Shown: positions 34,540-43,640 of the stretch, piece after piece
How positions within the stretch are numbered: position 1 is the stretch's first letter
Layout: the number at the start of each line of letters is the position of its first letter
Origin: Paenibacillus beijingensis
GTDB lineage: Bacteria; Bacillota; Bacilli; Paenibacillales; Paenibacillaceae
Assembly: GCF_000961095.1 (NCBI RefSeq)
Contig: NZ_CP011058.1
Span: 5,596,001 to 5,660,000, forward strand
Reading direction: 5' to 3'
Length of the DNA stretch: 64,000 nt
The notes under the pieces: generated by a model
Seen by the model: the letters and a program-made list of their open reading frames with translations, nothing else
What the model was told of the DNA's origin: nothing
The model's database searches: none
Made by a program: the position numbers and the translations under genes

Positions 34540-35565
34540 TCACTCCTGCTTCAAATACCGCTTATCTTTAAGGAACAGCCGCCAAAACCAAATGAATACC
34601 GGCACCAGCACAAGCGTGCCGGCCGCATACCCGACCAGCAACGACCGGAACATTACCGCATTGGTAATTCCCTGCTCCACCGTCAGATGGGGATAAATGA
34701 TATACGGCAGGTGAGCGGAGCCGTATCCAAAGCTGGCCAGACCGTACTGGATAATGACGCAGACGACGGCGGCGCGCGGCACGCCGGTTCGTCCTCCGCC
34801 CGCTTTCCACCAAAGTGCGCTGTATCCGATGGCAAAGGCAGCGGCGGACAGCATAAACCATGACGCCCGCTCCCGCATCCGCTCCACCAGCCAATGGGCT
34901 TCGGGGACCATCGAAACGGCTGCAAGTATGCCGGTCAGCAGCGTCAGCGGACCAATCGCAACGGCGATGTGGCGGTATACCCGGTATGTCGCCTCATCCT
35001 CCGCCTCGCGGGCGAAATCGGCGAGAAAGAGCGCGGAAAGAAACAGCTCCGTCGCGATGCCGAACGCGAGATGCGCGTATTCGGTGCGGCTCATCAGCAG
35101 TTTTCCGGTCAGTACAGACGGATGTCCGTCCGTCATTTCCACAAATCCGCCGAGCGTAACGGGCAGCAGCGTAATGAGCAATCCGGGAATGAGAAGCCCG
35201 GTAATGCCCGATACGAAACGCAGCAGGGGGACGTATCGCGGCGACATATGGGAATACACCATAAATGTGCTGCGCAAGGTGAGCAAAATGAGAACCAGGC
35301 ATACCGGCGTCACGAGCAGCGTGCCCAGCAGCGGCATCGCCAGCGGAAAGAAGCCGACCAGCGCGACGACAAGAAGCACGAGAAATACGTTGGTTACTTT
35401 CCATGAGGGAGACAGGTAGCGGTTGGCGATGTCCGCCGCATTCGTATCCGCTCTTTGGCCGAACACCATCGCCCAGAAACCGGCTCCGAAATCGATCGAG
35501 CCGAGAATGGAATAGACGAACAAAAAGCACCAAATGATGAAGATCGCCAGCGTTGAATCGGTCAT
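34540..35565 (-). CDS. cydB: Cytochrome bd-type quinol oxidase subunit II
   Basis: The 341-residue polytopic protein is the CydB partner of the adjacent CydA. It opens TLAIFIIWCFLFVYSILGSI, has DFGAGFWAMVFG, and the RSTFMVYSHMSPRYVPLL segment seen in Bacillus YthB/CydB-like proteins. I chose the ATG at 35565, 8 bases after the cydA stop with GGGGTGA upstream; longer in-frame sequence is cydA overlap. cydDC are not adjacent. Confidence 0.88.
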   Translation of the reverse strand: MTDSTLAIFIIWCFLFVYSILGSIDFGAGFWAMVFGQRADTNAADIANRYLSPSWKVTNVFLVLLVVALVGFFPLAMPLLGTLLVTPVCLVLILLTLRSTFMVYSHMSPRYVPLLRFVSGITGLLIPGLLITLLPVTLGGFVEMTDGHPSVLTGKLLMSRTEYAHLAFGIATELFLSALFLADFAREAEDEATYRVYRHIAVAIGPLTLLTGILAAVSMVPEAHWLVERMRERASWFMLSAAAFAIGYSALWWKAGGGRTGVPRAAVVCVIIQYGLASFGYGSAHLPYIIYPHLTVEQGITNAVMFRSLLVGYAAGTLVLVPVFIWFWRLFLKDKRYLKQE

Positions 35566-35573
35566 CTGCAGAC

Positions 35574-36902
35574 TCACCCCTTCGTTCCCGCAAGCTCCCG
35601 GGCGACGGGGTGCCGTTTGAAATAAAACAACATGACAGCGGACGTCGCAAACAGCAAAAAGGTATACAAGCCGATGAACAGCACAAACAGCGCCCCGAGG
35701 TTGCCGGCGGTCGTCGCCGCTTCGGATGTGCGCTGAATATGATAAATCGTCCACGGCTGACGCGCGCTGCAGCTGAAGATCCAGCCGGTCTCGATCCCGA
35801 TCAGCGACATCGGGCCTGTCAGCGTCAGCACCCGCAGCAGCCAGCGCGGATAATCCCTCTTGCGCAGCCTCCGGTACAGCAGGGCGCCGAAGGAGAGCAC
35901 AATCAGCACCGTGCCGATCAGCACCATCAAATTAAAGAGCGTATGGACAAACAGCGGCGGCCAATTCTCGCGCGGAAAATCGTTCAGCCCCCTTACGACT
36001 GTATCAAACCGGTTGCCCGCCAAAAAGCTCAGCGCCCACGGAATTTCGATTGCGCCCACCACCTCCTGCTTCTCCTCGTCCACGAAACCGCCGATTGCAA
36101 GCGGCGCGTGCGACTGGGTCTGGAACAGCCCTTCGGCCGCCGCAAGCTTCTCGGGCTCGTTCTCGTGCAGCATTTGCGCGGTTTCGTGACCGTTAACCGC
36201 CGTTGCCAGCGACATGACGCCGCCGATGAGAAGGGCAAGAAACAGTCCTTTTCGGTGGTAGATATACTCGCGCTCCGCTCTGCCCTTGCGCAGCAGCTTC
36301 CAGGCGGCGACGGAAGCGACGGCGAACGCTCCGGTCATGTAGGCTGACGCCACGACATGGATCGAGGTCGTCACGAAGCTCGGATTCCATACGGCCGCCC
36401 AAGGATCAACATCGGTCACCTGGCCGTTTGCAATCGAAAAGCCGCGCGGCGTGTTCATCCAGGCATGGGCATCCGTAATCAGCACCGCGGAAGCGCTGGC
36501 GCCAATGGAAACAAACACGACGCTGACGATCCGCATCCACGGCGTGAGCCGGTCCGCGGCGTACACGTAGATGGACATGAACAGCGCCTCCAGAAAGAAC
36601 GCCCATATTTCAATCTGGAACGGAAGCGATATGACCTGCCCGACAATTTCCATAAATCCCGGCCACAACAGCGCCAGCATGACCCCGACGATCGTTCCCG
36701 ACGGAATGGCCACCCCGAGCAGAATCGCCAAGGCGCGCGTCCAGCGTTTGGCCATCGCGGCGTAATCCGGATCTTTTTTGACGTGAAACAGCACCTCGGC
36801 TGCAATGATCATCAGAGGAAGCCCGACACCGAGCGTCGCAAAAATAATATGAAACGCCATGGACGAACCGAACAGCGACCGTGCCAGCGTAACATTATCC
36901 AT
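35574..36902 (-). CDS. cydA: Cytochrome bd-type quinol oxidase subunit I
   Basis: The 442-residue subunit oxidises quinol and reduces O2 without pumping protons. Putative heme ligands are His 18 (AFHIIFATLGVG), His 182 (TTSIHVVASAYMTG) and Met 326 (LFNLMVLIG); Glu 98 and Glu 105 lie in FQIEIWAFFLEALFM. The quinol motif reads SARQPW instead of GRQPW. The short Q-loop fits the YthA or cyanide-insensitive oxidase (CIO) type rather than long E. coli CydA. Confidence 0.9.
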   Translation of the reverse strand: MDNVTLARSLFGSSMAFHIIFATLGVGLPLMIIAAEVLFHVKKDPDYAAMAKRWTRALAILLGVAIPSGTIVGVMLALLWPGFMEIVGQVISLPFQIEIWAFFLEALFMSIYVYAADRLTPWMRIVSVVFVSIGASASAVLITDAHAWMNTPRGFSIANGQVTDVDPWAAVWNPSFVTTSIHVVASAYMTGAFAVASVAAWKLLRKGRAEREYIYHRKGLFLALLIGGVMSLATAVNGHETAQMLHENEPEKLAAAEGLFQTQSHAPLAIGGFVDEEKQEVVGAIEIPWALSFLAGNRFDTVVRGLNDFPRENWPPLFVHTLFNLMVLIGTVLIVLSFGALLYRRLRKRDYPRWLLRVLTLTGPMSLIGIETGWIFSCSARQPWTIYHIQRTSEAATTAGNLGALFVLFIGLYTFLLFATSAVMLFYFKRHPVARELAGTKG

Positions 36903-36959
36903 CCATCATCCCGCCTTCCAAAAAATTACTCGACCTAGTATTGGAAGATGCTGTATGAA

Positions 36960-38161
36960 TTATGTATGCTGTTTGGCGGTATCCGGCTGCTGCGCCCGTC
37001 TCGCCGCCCCATGCCGGTCTTCAGGCCACAATTTGGCTTGCAGTATCAAGCCGCCGAAACCGATGAGAGCGGTTGCCAGACCGAGACAAACAAAGGCGCT
37101 CCCGGCTCCGGTCATGCGGACCAGCACGCCGCCGGCAAGCGGAGCGGCGAACATCACAATGCCGGTTATCATATTTTGGATGCCGAATACGCGCCCGATC
37201 ATTTCCGGAGGCGTTTCTTTTTGCAGCACGACATTATGAGTGAGCATATACAGCCCGTTGCCGATTCCGATCAATCCGCCAAGCGCCAGCAGCAGCGCTT
37301 CTTCGGCGCCCGCTTTCAGGCTGCCGAGCAGGGCGATGCCTGCGCCGATTAGTATATAGCCGCCTCCGAGGCCCCAGCCGTAGCGGATCCGTCCGAACCG
37401 GTTTATCACGAGCATTACGCCGACCGCTCCCGCCCCGATCGCCGCAATCAGCGGGCCGAGCAGCGACTCGTCGGCAGGCGCGATTTCCCTCAGCAGCGTC
37501 GGAAACTGATAATCGATCATAAGAATCGCCGTTAATCCGAAAAATCCGAATAGTGTGGTATGCAGCACGATTTTGGCTCGCAGCAGGAACATCCATCCTT
37601 CTTTCCACTGCTCCAGAAATTTTGTCCGGTCCGTTTGACCCCGCTGCTCCGGGGCCTTCGGCTCTGCAAGTGTGCGCAGCGGCAGCAGCAGAAAGAAGGA
37701 CAACAGCCTTGCGGCCGCATTCAGAATGATGCATGCCTCGGGAGAGATGGCCCCAAGCGTTGCCGCACCGAGCAATGGACCGGCAATTTTCGAGCTTTGG
37801 TTGACCAGGCCGTTCCAAGAGGAAGCCTGAAGCAGCTCCGATTCACGGACGGTACGGCGGGTCAAAGCTTGCTGCGCCGGAGTATGAAACACGCCCATCG
37901 CCGTCCGCAGCGTCAGCACCGGCAGCAGCCATGTTATATTCGGAACCGCAAGTGCGGCCAGCGTAAGCGCTGCGATGATGATGTCGCAGATCAGCATGAT
38001 GCGGATTTTGGACATGCGGTCGGCCATCGGTATGCGACAAGAACTTGAATTGCAATCCCGTCAAACCAGTCTCCGAAAGAAGCGAGCGAGTAAGCGCCGA
38101 AGAGGCGCAGGAAGATGCGGTTCGACCAAAGCGCCGAACGCCGCTTGCGTAGAGTTGTCAT
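36960..38161 (-). pseudogene. MFS transporter with an internal frameshifting deletion
   Basis: The N-terminus starts at the ATG at 38161 behind GGAGG and reads RLFGAYSLASFGDWFDGIAI, then QVLVAYRW, before leaving frame. The remainder reopens in another frame at MADRMSKIRIMLICDI and continues for 355 codons through FHTPAQQALTRRTV to the normal C-terminus. In related exporters about 30 residues (helix 2) separate these parts. A deletion that is not a multiple of three, near 38030, explains both. The gene is probably inactive unless re-initiated. Confidence 0.75.
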
Positions 38162-38234
38162 TTTTCCCTCCGTTAAAAGCCGATGTATAGCGCCATTGTA
38201 ACGGAGTTCGATCAGAACAATGTCAGAGGAGACG

Positions 38235-39410
38235 TCAAACCTGAAGCGCCCTTCCCTGTTCACCGCCTTGCAAGCACTGAACGATCATCGCTTCCAACCG
38301 GTCACGGTGCTTCTCCAGCCCGTACTCCCGGTCCAAGTCGGCATAGACAAGTGTATATTTCCGCAGAAGCGTCTCCTCGTTCGCATAATAGGTCAAAAAG
38401 TTCAATATCTGCTGCACTGACCATAACTGCAGCGGTGCGTTGCCGGCCATGCCAAGCATGTCCAGTCCATCGCCGAGCATCTCCGCGGCTTCCGCACGTT
38501 GTCCCATCCCGAGCAGACGCAAGCCTTTCACGACCCGATACTGACCGATCTCACGCAAATACGGAGCTTCCCCCAGCATGCCTTCGATCGTGTCAGCCAA
38601 ACGGTCCGCCGATTCCCCGTTTCCAGCAAGCAGATGCACATACATCTCCGCAATGGCTGCCGGCATCGTAAAACCGTGCAGTCGGTCAGCTTCGATCGTG
38701 CGGCGGGTCAGTTCAAGCCTCTCGATCGCAATATCGGTTCTGCCGCATTCGGCATACAGATCAAGCACGTTCAAAATGAGCATCTCCCGATGCTGCTCCG
38801 CGGACAGCAGGCCGGATTCCAACGCTTGCTCGTAAAGCTCCAGACAGCGCCCGGACTCCCGGGCCGTCACCCGGAACAAAAGCAGCATCCCATAGAGCCT
38901 CTGAGCAATCGGAAATTCGTCCGTATCCAGAAACCAGGCTATGTCTCCTTGCAGAAAGCGGATATAAATCCGGTAAAACGGATCCAGCTTGAAACCAAGC
39001 TCGTCCTGCTGCGAGGCAAGCGCCAGCATCGATTTCCCCTGGCCGAACAGATGGTATTTCTTCAGCATGAGACGCATATTTTCATTCAGCTCGGCATCAT
39101 GCAGCGACGGATTGAGCGGCGCCTGCCGTTCCTTTATGGTGAGCGAATAGCCGTACCCGCGCACGGTATTAATGTCCAGCGACGGCCACCGCTTCAATTT
39201 TTTGCGCAGCCGGTATATATGGTCGTCGACCGTACGTTCAACCGGATATTCCAGCGGCCAAACGCGATCCAGCAGCTGCTCTCTCGTAAAGGCCCGGCTT
39301 TCATTCTCGTATAGAAACTTCAACAGCTCAAATTCCTTTTTCAGCAGCATCATCCGCTCCGGCCCGCACATGACGGCAAAACGATCCGGTTCAAAATAAA
39401 TCCGCGCCAT
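38235..39410 (-). CDS. Winged-helix transcriptional regulator with TPR-like C-terminus
   Basis: From the ATG at 39410 the product is 391 residues. Residues 1-95 form an OmpR-type winged helix (KKEFELLKFLYENESRAFTR, then DDHIYRLRKKLKRWP and INTVRGYGYSL). The rest is helical with TPR-like repeats such as ILNVLDLYAECGRTDIAIER. There is no receiver domain. It lies 73 bases upstream of the MFS pseudogene on the same strand and may have controlled it. Target unknown. Confidence 0.85.
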   Translation of the reverse strand: MARIYFEPDRFAVMCGPERMMLLKKEFELLKFLYENESRAFTREQLLDRVWPLEYPVERTVDDHIYRLRKKLKRWPSLDINTVRGYGYSLTIKERQAPLNPSLHDAELNENMRLMLKKYHLFGQGKSMLALASQQDELGFKLDPFYRIYIRFLQGDIAWFLDTDEFPIAQRLYGMLLLFRVTARESGRCLELYEQALESGLLSAEQHREMLILNVLDLYAECGRTDIAIERLELTRRTIEADRLHGFTMPAAIAEMYVHLLAGNGESADRLADTIEGMLGEAPYLREIGQYRVVKGLRLLGMGQRAEAAEMLGDGLDMLGMAGNAPLQLWSVQQILNFLTYYANEETLLRKYTLVYADLDREYGLEKHRDRLEAMIVQCLQGGEQGRALQV

Positions 39411-39612
39411 CCGATCCACCCTTTTCGTTCTCAGCTTTCCACCCAGCATAACACAAAAAAGGGGCGATCTTCACCGGAAGAAACGATGACCTCCGTCCAT
39501 CCGGCACGACAGCCAAATTGCAAAGTAAATGTAAATAAGCCCGAAACGGGTAGGCAGATGAAGTGAAATTGCCTATAATTTACACGTATCCAAACAGAAG
39601 GGAATGGGAAAC

Positions 39613-40365
39613 GTGGGCGAAACGAACCAAACGGCATATTTAAGGCCGCTTATAATCGGACACCGGGGAGCTGCCGGAGAAGCGCCGGAAAATACGATGG
39701 CGTCTTTTTTGCTTGCGGTTGAGCAGGGATGCGATATGATCGAGCTGGACGTACATTTAACCGCTGACGGTAAGCTTGCGGTTATCCATGACGAGACGCT
39801 GGATCGGACGACGGACCGTAAAGGCATTATTCGCGGGAAAACATATGCGGAAATTAGCGAAGCGGATGCGGGAAGCTGGTTTGCGGAACGGTTTCGCGGC
39901 GAACGGGTGCCGCTGCTCGAAGAGGTATATGAAGCGGTTCCGCAGCATGTACAAATCAACGTCGAGGTGAAAAATGGTTACGGCGGCGCAATCGAGCCCG
40001 TTATGGACGCATTCCTCGGCGATGGAGACCGGCTTCAGCGCACGGTTGTCTCTTCGTTCGACCATAAGCTGCTTGCCCGCATGAATCGAAGCCGCACAGA
40101 TTTGAAGATTGGCCTGCTCTATGCCGGAAGATTGATCGACCACGCCGGCTATGCCGGAATTATGGGCTGTCCCGTCTATTCGCTGCATCCTCATTTTCAT
40201 TCGATTGACGCCGAAGATGTTGCACGCGCCAAAGACGCGGGGATTGCCATTTATCCTTGGACGGCAAACCACGAAGCCGATTTGCAGTCGCTGATCGATC
40301 TCGGCGTTGCAGGCATCATAACCGACTTCCCGGTCCGGCTGAAGCGGATGCTGGAGCAGAGCTGA
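39613..40365 (+). CDS. Glycerophosphodiester phosphodiesterase
   Basis: The 250-residue intracellular enzyme splits glycerophosphodiesters to glycerol-3-phosphate and an alcohol. Family motifs are IIGHRGAAGEAPENTMASF, the metal site IELDVHLTADGKLAVIHD, NVEVKNG and the final YPWTANHEAD. No signal peptide is seen, so it is UgpQ-like rather than secreted GlpQ. The GTG at 39613 is 9 bases from AAGGGA; the ATG at 39604 is too close. A TATAAT at 39574-39579 may be its -10. Confidence 0.9.
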   Translation: MGETNQTAYLRPLIIGHRGAAGEAPENTMASFLLAVEQGCDMIELDVHLTADGKLAVIHDETLDRTTDRKGIIRGKTYAEISEADAGSWFAERFRGERVPLLEEVYEAVPQHVQINVEVKNGYGGAIEPVMDAFLGDGDRLQRTVVSSFDHKLLARMNRSRTDLKIGLLYAGRLIDHAGYAGIMGCPVYSLHPHFHSIDAEDVARAKDAGIAIYPWTANHEADLQSLIDLGVAGIITDFPVRLKRMLEQS

Positions 40366-40372
40366 ATGTATC

Positions 40373-40427
40373 CGATTCCCGGCTTACAGCATTCCGTAAG
40401 GATGTAATGTTACCGAGCCGGGAATCG
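40373..40427. terminator. Bidirectional hairpin between the glycerophosphodiesterase and permease genes
   Basis: CGATTCCCGGCT (40373-40384) pairs perfectly with AGCCGGGAATCG (40416-40427) between two convergent units. Confidence 0.75.
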
Positions 40428-40439
40428 TCCCCATAATCG

Positions 40440-41282
40440 CTATTCCTTAACCGCCCCCATCGTTATTCCGCTCACAATGTACCTTTGAATGGCAAATGAA
40501 AACAGCATGACCGGCAGGCTGAACGTAACGGCTGCGGCCGTCATCGGGCCCAGATCCAAATTGTAGGCGGTCAAAAACTCGGACAACCCGACCGGCACCG
40601 TTTTGGCCGACGTGCTCGTCATCATTAGCGCCATCAGAAAATCGTTCCAGGACAGCATATAGCCGAATATTGCCGTTGTTGCCAGACCGGGCAGCGAGAT
40701 CGGCAATATGATTTTCATGAACGCGCCGAACCGTCCGCAGCCGTCGACGCGCGCCGATTCGTCAAGCTCCTTCGGCAGTCCGTCAAAGAAGCCGATCATC
40801 ATAAAGATGACAAACGGGATATTGATGCTCGTATAGACCAGTACGAGCGCGAGTTTCGTATCGTACAAGCCGAGCCGGTTAATGATCCGGTACATCGGCA
40901 CCGCAACGCTGATCAGAGGCACAAGCCGCACGCCCAGCGTCAGCATAATAAACAGATTGCCGAGCCGGGAATGAAGCCGCGACAGCCCGTAAGCGGCCAT
41001 CGATCCAAGGAATACGCTGATCGCGGTGCTGCAAATCGAGGTCATAAAGCTGTTGCCGAAATAGGAAACGATCGGTAGCACGTCGAACATCGTCCGGAAA
41101 TTGTCCAGCGTAAACACCGAAGGAACAATCGTCGGCGACGAGGAGATGACTTCTTCGGGCCGCTTTAATGAAGAAAGAATCAAATAAAGATAAGGGAAAA
41201 GAAAGGCGGCTGCGAACAATGCCGTGATGAACATCACGACAGCCGTCGCCGGCGTTCTTTGCCGCTTTGCCAATGCCGTCAT
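40440..41282 (-). CDS. Carbohydrate ABC transporter permease, MalG type
   Basis: The 280-residue inner-membrane protein has six helices and the cytoplasmic EAA-like loop DESARVDGCGRFGAFMKIILP that contacts the ATPase. It forms the importer channel with the upstream permease. GGAGGG lies 8 bases before the ATG at 41282; a longer frame upstream overlaps the other permease gene. It is the last gene of the GH172-SBP-permease operon. No ATPase gene lies in the window, so a shared MsmX-type ATPase is inferred. Confidence 0.93.
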   Translation of the reverse strand: MTALAKRQRTPATAVVMFITALFAAAFLFPYLYLILSSLKRPEEVISSSPTIVPSVFTLDNFRTMFDVLPIVSYFGNSFMTSICSTAISVFLGSMAAYGLSRLHSRLGNLFIMLTLGVRLVPLISVAVPMYRIINRLGLYDTKLALVLVYTSINIPFVIFMMIGFFDGLPKELDESARVDGCGRFGAFMKIILPISLPGLATTAIFGYMLSWNDFLMALMMTSTSAKTVPVGLSEFLTAYNLDLGPMTAAAVTFSLPVMLFSFAIQRYIVSGITMGAVKE

Positions 41283-41302
41283 AAGAGGAACCCTCCTGAA
41301 AA

Positions 41303-42181
41303 TCAGACTTCTTTCTTGCCCGGATTCCATACCCGGTTCATGAAAAAACCGCAGACGAGCAGCATCGCGAGCATAAACAGCACCGCGAGCGCACTCGCAT
41401 ATCCGGTCTGATTGTAGCGTGCCATCGCATTGTAGATCATCGTGCTCAGGACGGAGGAGGAGAAGCCCGGCCCCCCTTGCGTCAAAATCCAAATAATATC
41501 AAACGAGCGGGCGGCGTCAATCATCCGGATTAGCACGGCGACGACGATAACCGGCTTCAGACTCGGCAGCGTAATATGCCAGAAGCGCTGGCTCCTTCCC
41601 GCTCCGTCGATATGCGCCGCTTCGTATAAGCTGCCCGGAATGCCCTGGATGCCGGCCAGCAGCACGAGCATCATAAACGGCGTCGTCAGCCATACATCGG
41701 CAATCATGCAGGAGAACAAAGCGAATTTGCTGTCGGACAGCCACAAAATGCTGTGCGGGGAATTCAGGATGCCAAGGCGGTACAGAATCGAATTAATGAT
41801 GCCGAACTGGTCGTTCAGCATGAACTTCCAGATCAGACCGCACACAAGCGGCGCAATCATAAGCGGGCTTAAGAACAGCGTGCGCGTCAGCTGGCTGCCT
41901 TTAAAGCCGGTGGCCAGCAGCAGCGCAAGCACAAGCCCGATCAGCAGCTCGATCGTAACCGCTCCGATAACGAAGATTACGGTGTTGTACAGCGATAAAT
42001 AGAAGCGCTCGGATGTAAGCGCATTCACATAATTGTCGCCTCCCACAAAACGCGTGCCGGTTTTCGAATCGAATACGCTGTCCCGGATCAACAGCGCCAT
42101 CGGGTACAGAAAGAATAACACCATAAATACGGCAGCCGGAGCAAAAAACAGCAAAGCGGCTTTCCGGTCGTTTCGCGTCAT
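41303..42181 (-). CDS. Carbohydrate ABC transporter permease, MalF type
   Basis: The 292-residue six-helix permease carries the EAA loop EAAHIDGAGRSQRFWHITLP near residue 190. It pairs with the MalG-type permease 20 bases downstream. Context with GH172, a solute-binding lipoprotein and a giant GH32 enzyme suggests oligofructosides or difructose anhydrides as cargo (inference). Confidence 0.93.
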   Translation of the reverse strand: MTRNDRKAALLFFAPAAVFMVLFFLYPMALLIRDSVFDSKTGTRFVGGDNYVNALTSERFYLSLYNTVIFVIGAVTIELLIGLVLALLLATGFKGSQLTRTLFLSPLMIAPLVCGLIWKFMLNDQFGIINSILYRLGILNSPHSILWLSDSKFALFSCMIADVWLTTPFMMLVLLAGIQGIPGSLYEAAHIDGAGRSQRFWHITLPSLKPVIVVAVLIRMIDAARSFDIIWILTQGGPGFSSSVLSTMIYNAMARYNQTGYASALAVLFMLAMLLVCGFFMNRVWNPGKKEV

Positions 42182-42258
42182 TAAGACATCATCCTTTAAA
42201 AATGAATGCGGCGAAAGGATAGGTCAGATCAACCTATCCTTCTCCGATGTGCATCAAG

Positions 42259-43614
42259 TTACTGTCCTTCAATCTCGTTAATGAGATCGGCCGCTTTGTC
42301 GAGCGCCTCCTGCGGCGATTCTTTGCCGGAGAGTGCGGCCTGCAGCGCCGGGACGAGCGCTTCGCTCTCGATTTCGTTCCAATGTTCCAGCACCGGCCGG
42401 TTTTGCGTCTGCTTCGCCGCCAGTGTTTCGCTTAATGCGGGCAGATGCGCATATTCCGGCTTCGTTCCGTACGCATCGAATACCGATTTCCGCGCCGCCA
42501 CTCCAAGCGCCTTCATAAACAGCTCGTTATGGTCATAAATAAACTTGATATACTGCTTCGCGATATCCTGTTTCTTGGAAGAAGCCGGGATCACTTGATA
42601 CCACGGACCCGGAACGACGCCCACGCCGGCTTCGCCGCCGATCATCGGAGCGGCGCCCACCTTGCCCGCCACCTTCGATTTGGCCGGATCGTTGGAAGGA
42701 ACGAAGAAGTGCCCCCACGCCAGCATCATCGCCAGCTTCCCGTTCCAGAACAGCTCGGACGTCTCGGAGGAAGCCATATTGAGGGCGCCTTCCGGAACCG
42801 ATTTGTCTTCGTTCAGCATTTTCGTCAACAAATCGAGCGCATCTACGTAAGGCTTCGTATTGACGAGAGCCTTGCCGTCTTCCCCGACGACAAGCGGTCC
42901 GGCTCCGGCCTGTGCCGCATGGTCGAGCCAGCTCGCCACGGAATCGCCGTTGTTCATGCCGAATACGCTCGTTCCGTAAAGATCGTTGACGCCGTCGTGA
43001 TCCGAATCGCGGGTGAAAAACTTGGCCGCATCCCGGTACTCCTGCCAATTCGTCGGCGCTTTCAGTTCATAGCCGTACTGCTCTTTAAAGGCTGCTTTTT
43101 CCTTAGGGTCTTCGAACAAGTCTTTGCGGTACAGCAATATTTTCGAGTTGGTCCACACCGGCATGCCGAGTATTCGGCCGTCGACGGTTCCGCCCTGAAT
43201 GAGTCCCGGATGCAGATCGTCCTTGACCTCGCCCGTCATCAGATCATCTACCGGAGCAAGCCCTCCAGCGAGCGTGGAAAACCATAAAATGTCGATCGTG
43301 GCCACATCGTAAGAACCGGATTTCGCTTTCATCTCCGCATTCAGCTTATCGTACACGCCGATATATGGAACCGCTTCCACTTTGATCGAGTATCCAGTTT
43401 GCTTTTTGAATTCATCCGCCGTTTCGTTAACGACCGTGAAGGCGGGGCTGCCGCCTTCCACCAGTACGGTCAAAGACTTCTCCTTGGCGTTGCCGGCTTC
43501 AGACCCGTTATTTTGACCGCTGGCCCCGCTGCTGTTGCAGCCCGATAAGATGATGCTGATTGCAAGTGCGGCAGCTGCGGCCGCGGACAATCCCGTTTTT
43601 TTACCGCTCGACAT
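42259..43614 (-). CDS. Extracellular sugar-binding lipoprotein of the ABC importer
   Basis: The 451-residue protein has a lipoprotein signal (AAAAAALAISIILSGC, lipobox LSGC near 26) and the cluster B/D solute-binding fold: EFKKQTGYSIKVEAVPY, then GSYDVATIDILWFSTLAGGL. It captures the sugar outside the cell. It sits 26 bases after the GH172 gene and before both permeases. The ligand is unknown; an oligofructoside is likely from context. Confidence 0.93.
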   Translation of the reverse strand: MSSGKKTGLSAAAAAALAISIILSGCNSSGASGQNNGSEAGNAKEKSLTVLVEGGSPAFTVVNETADEFKKQTGYSIKVEAVPYIGVYDKLNAEMKAKSGSYDVATIDILWFSTLAGGLAPVDDLMTGEVKDDLHPGLIQGGTVDGRILGMPVWTNSKILLYRKDLFEDPKEKAAFKEQYGYELKAPTNWQEYRDAAKFFTRDSDHDGVNDLYGTSVFGMNNGDSVASWLDHAAQAGAGPLVVGEDGKALVNTKPYVDALDLLTKMLNEDKSVPEGALNMASSETSELFWNGKLAMMLAWGHFFVPSNDPAKSKVAGKVGAAPMIGGEAGVGVVPGPWYQVIPASSKKQDIAKQYIKFIYDHNELFMKALGVAARKSVFDAYGTKPEYAHLPALSETLAAKQTQNRPVLEHWNEIESEALVPALQAALSGKESPQEALDKAADLINEIEGQ

Positions 43615-43640
43615 TGTTTTTCGACCCCCCTAGGGTATTA

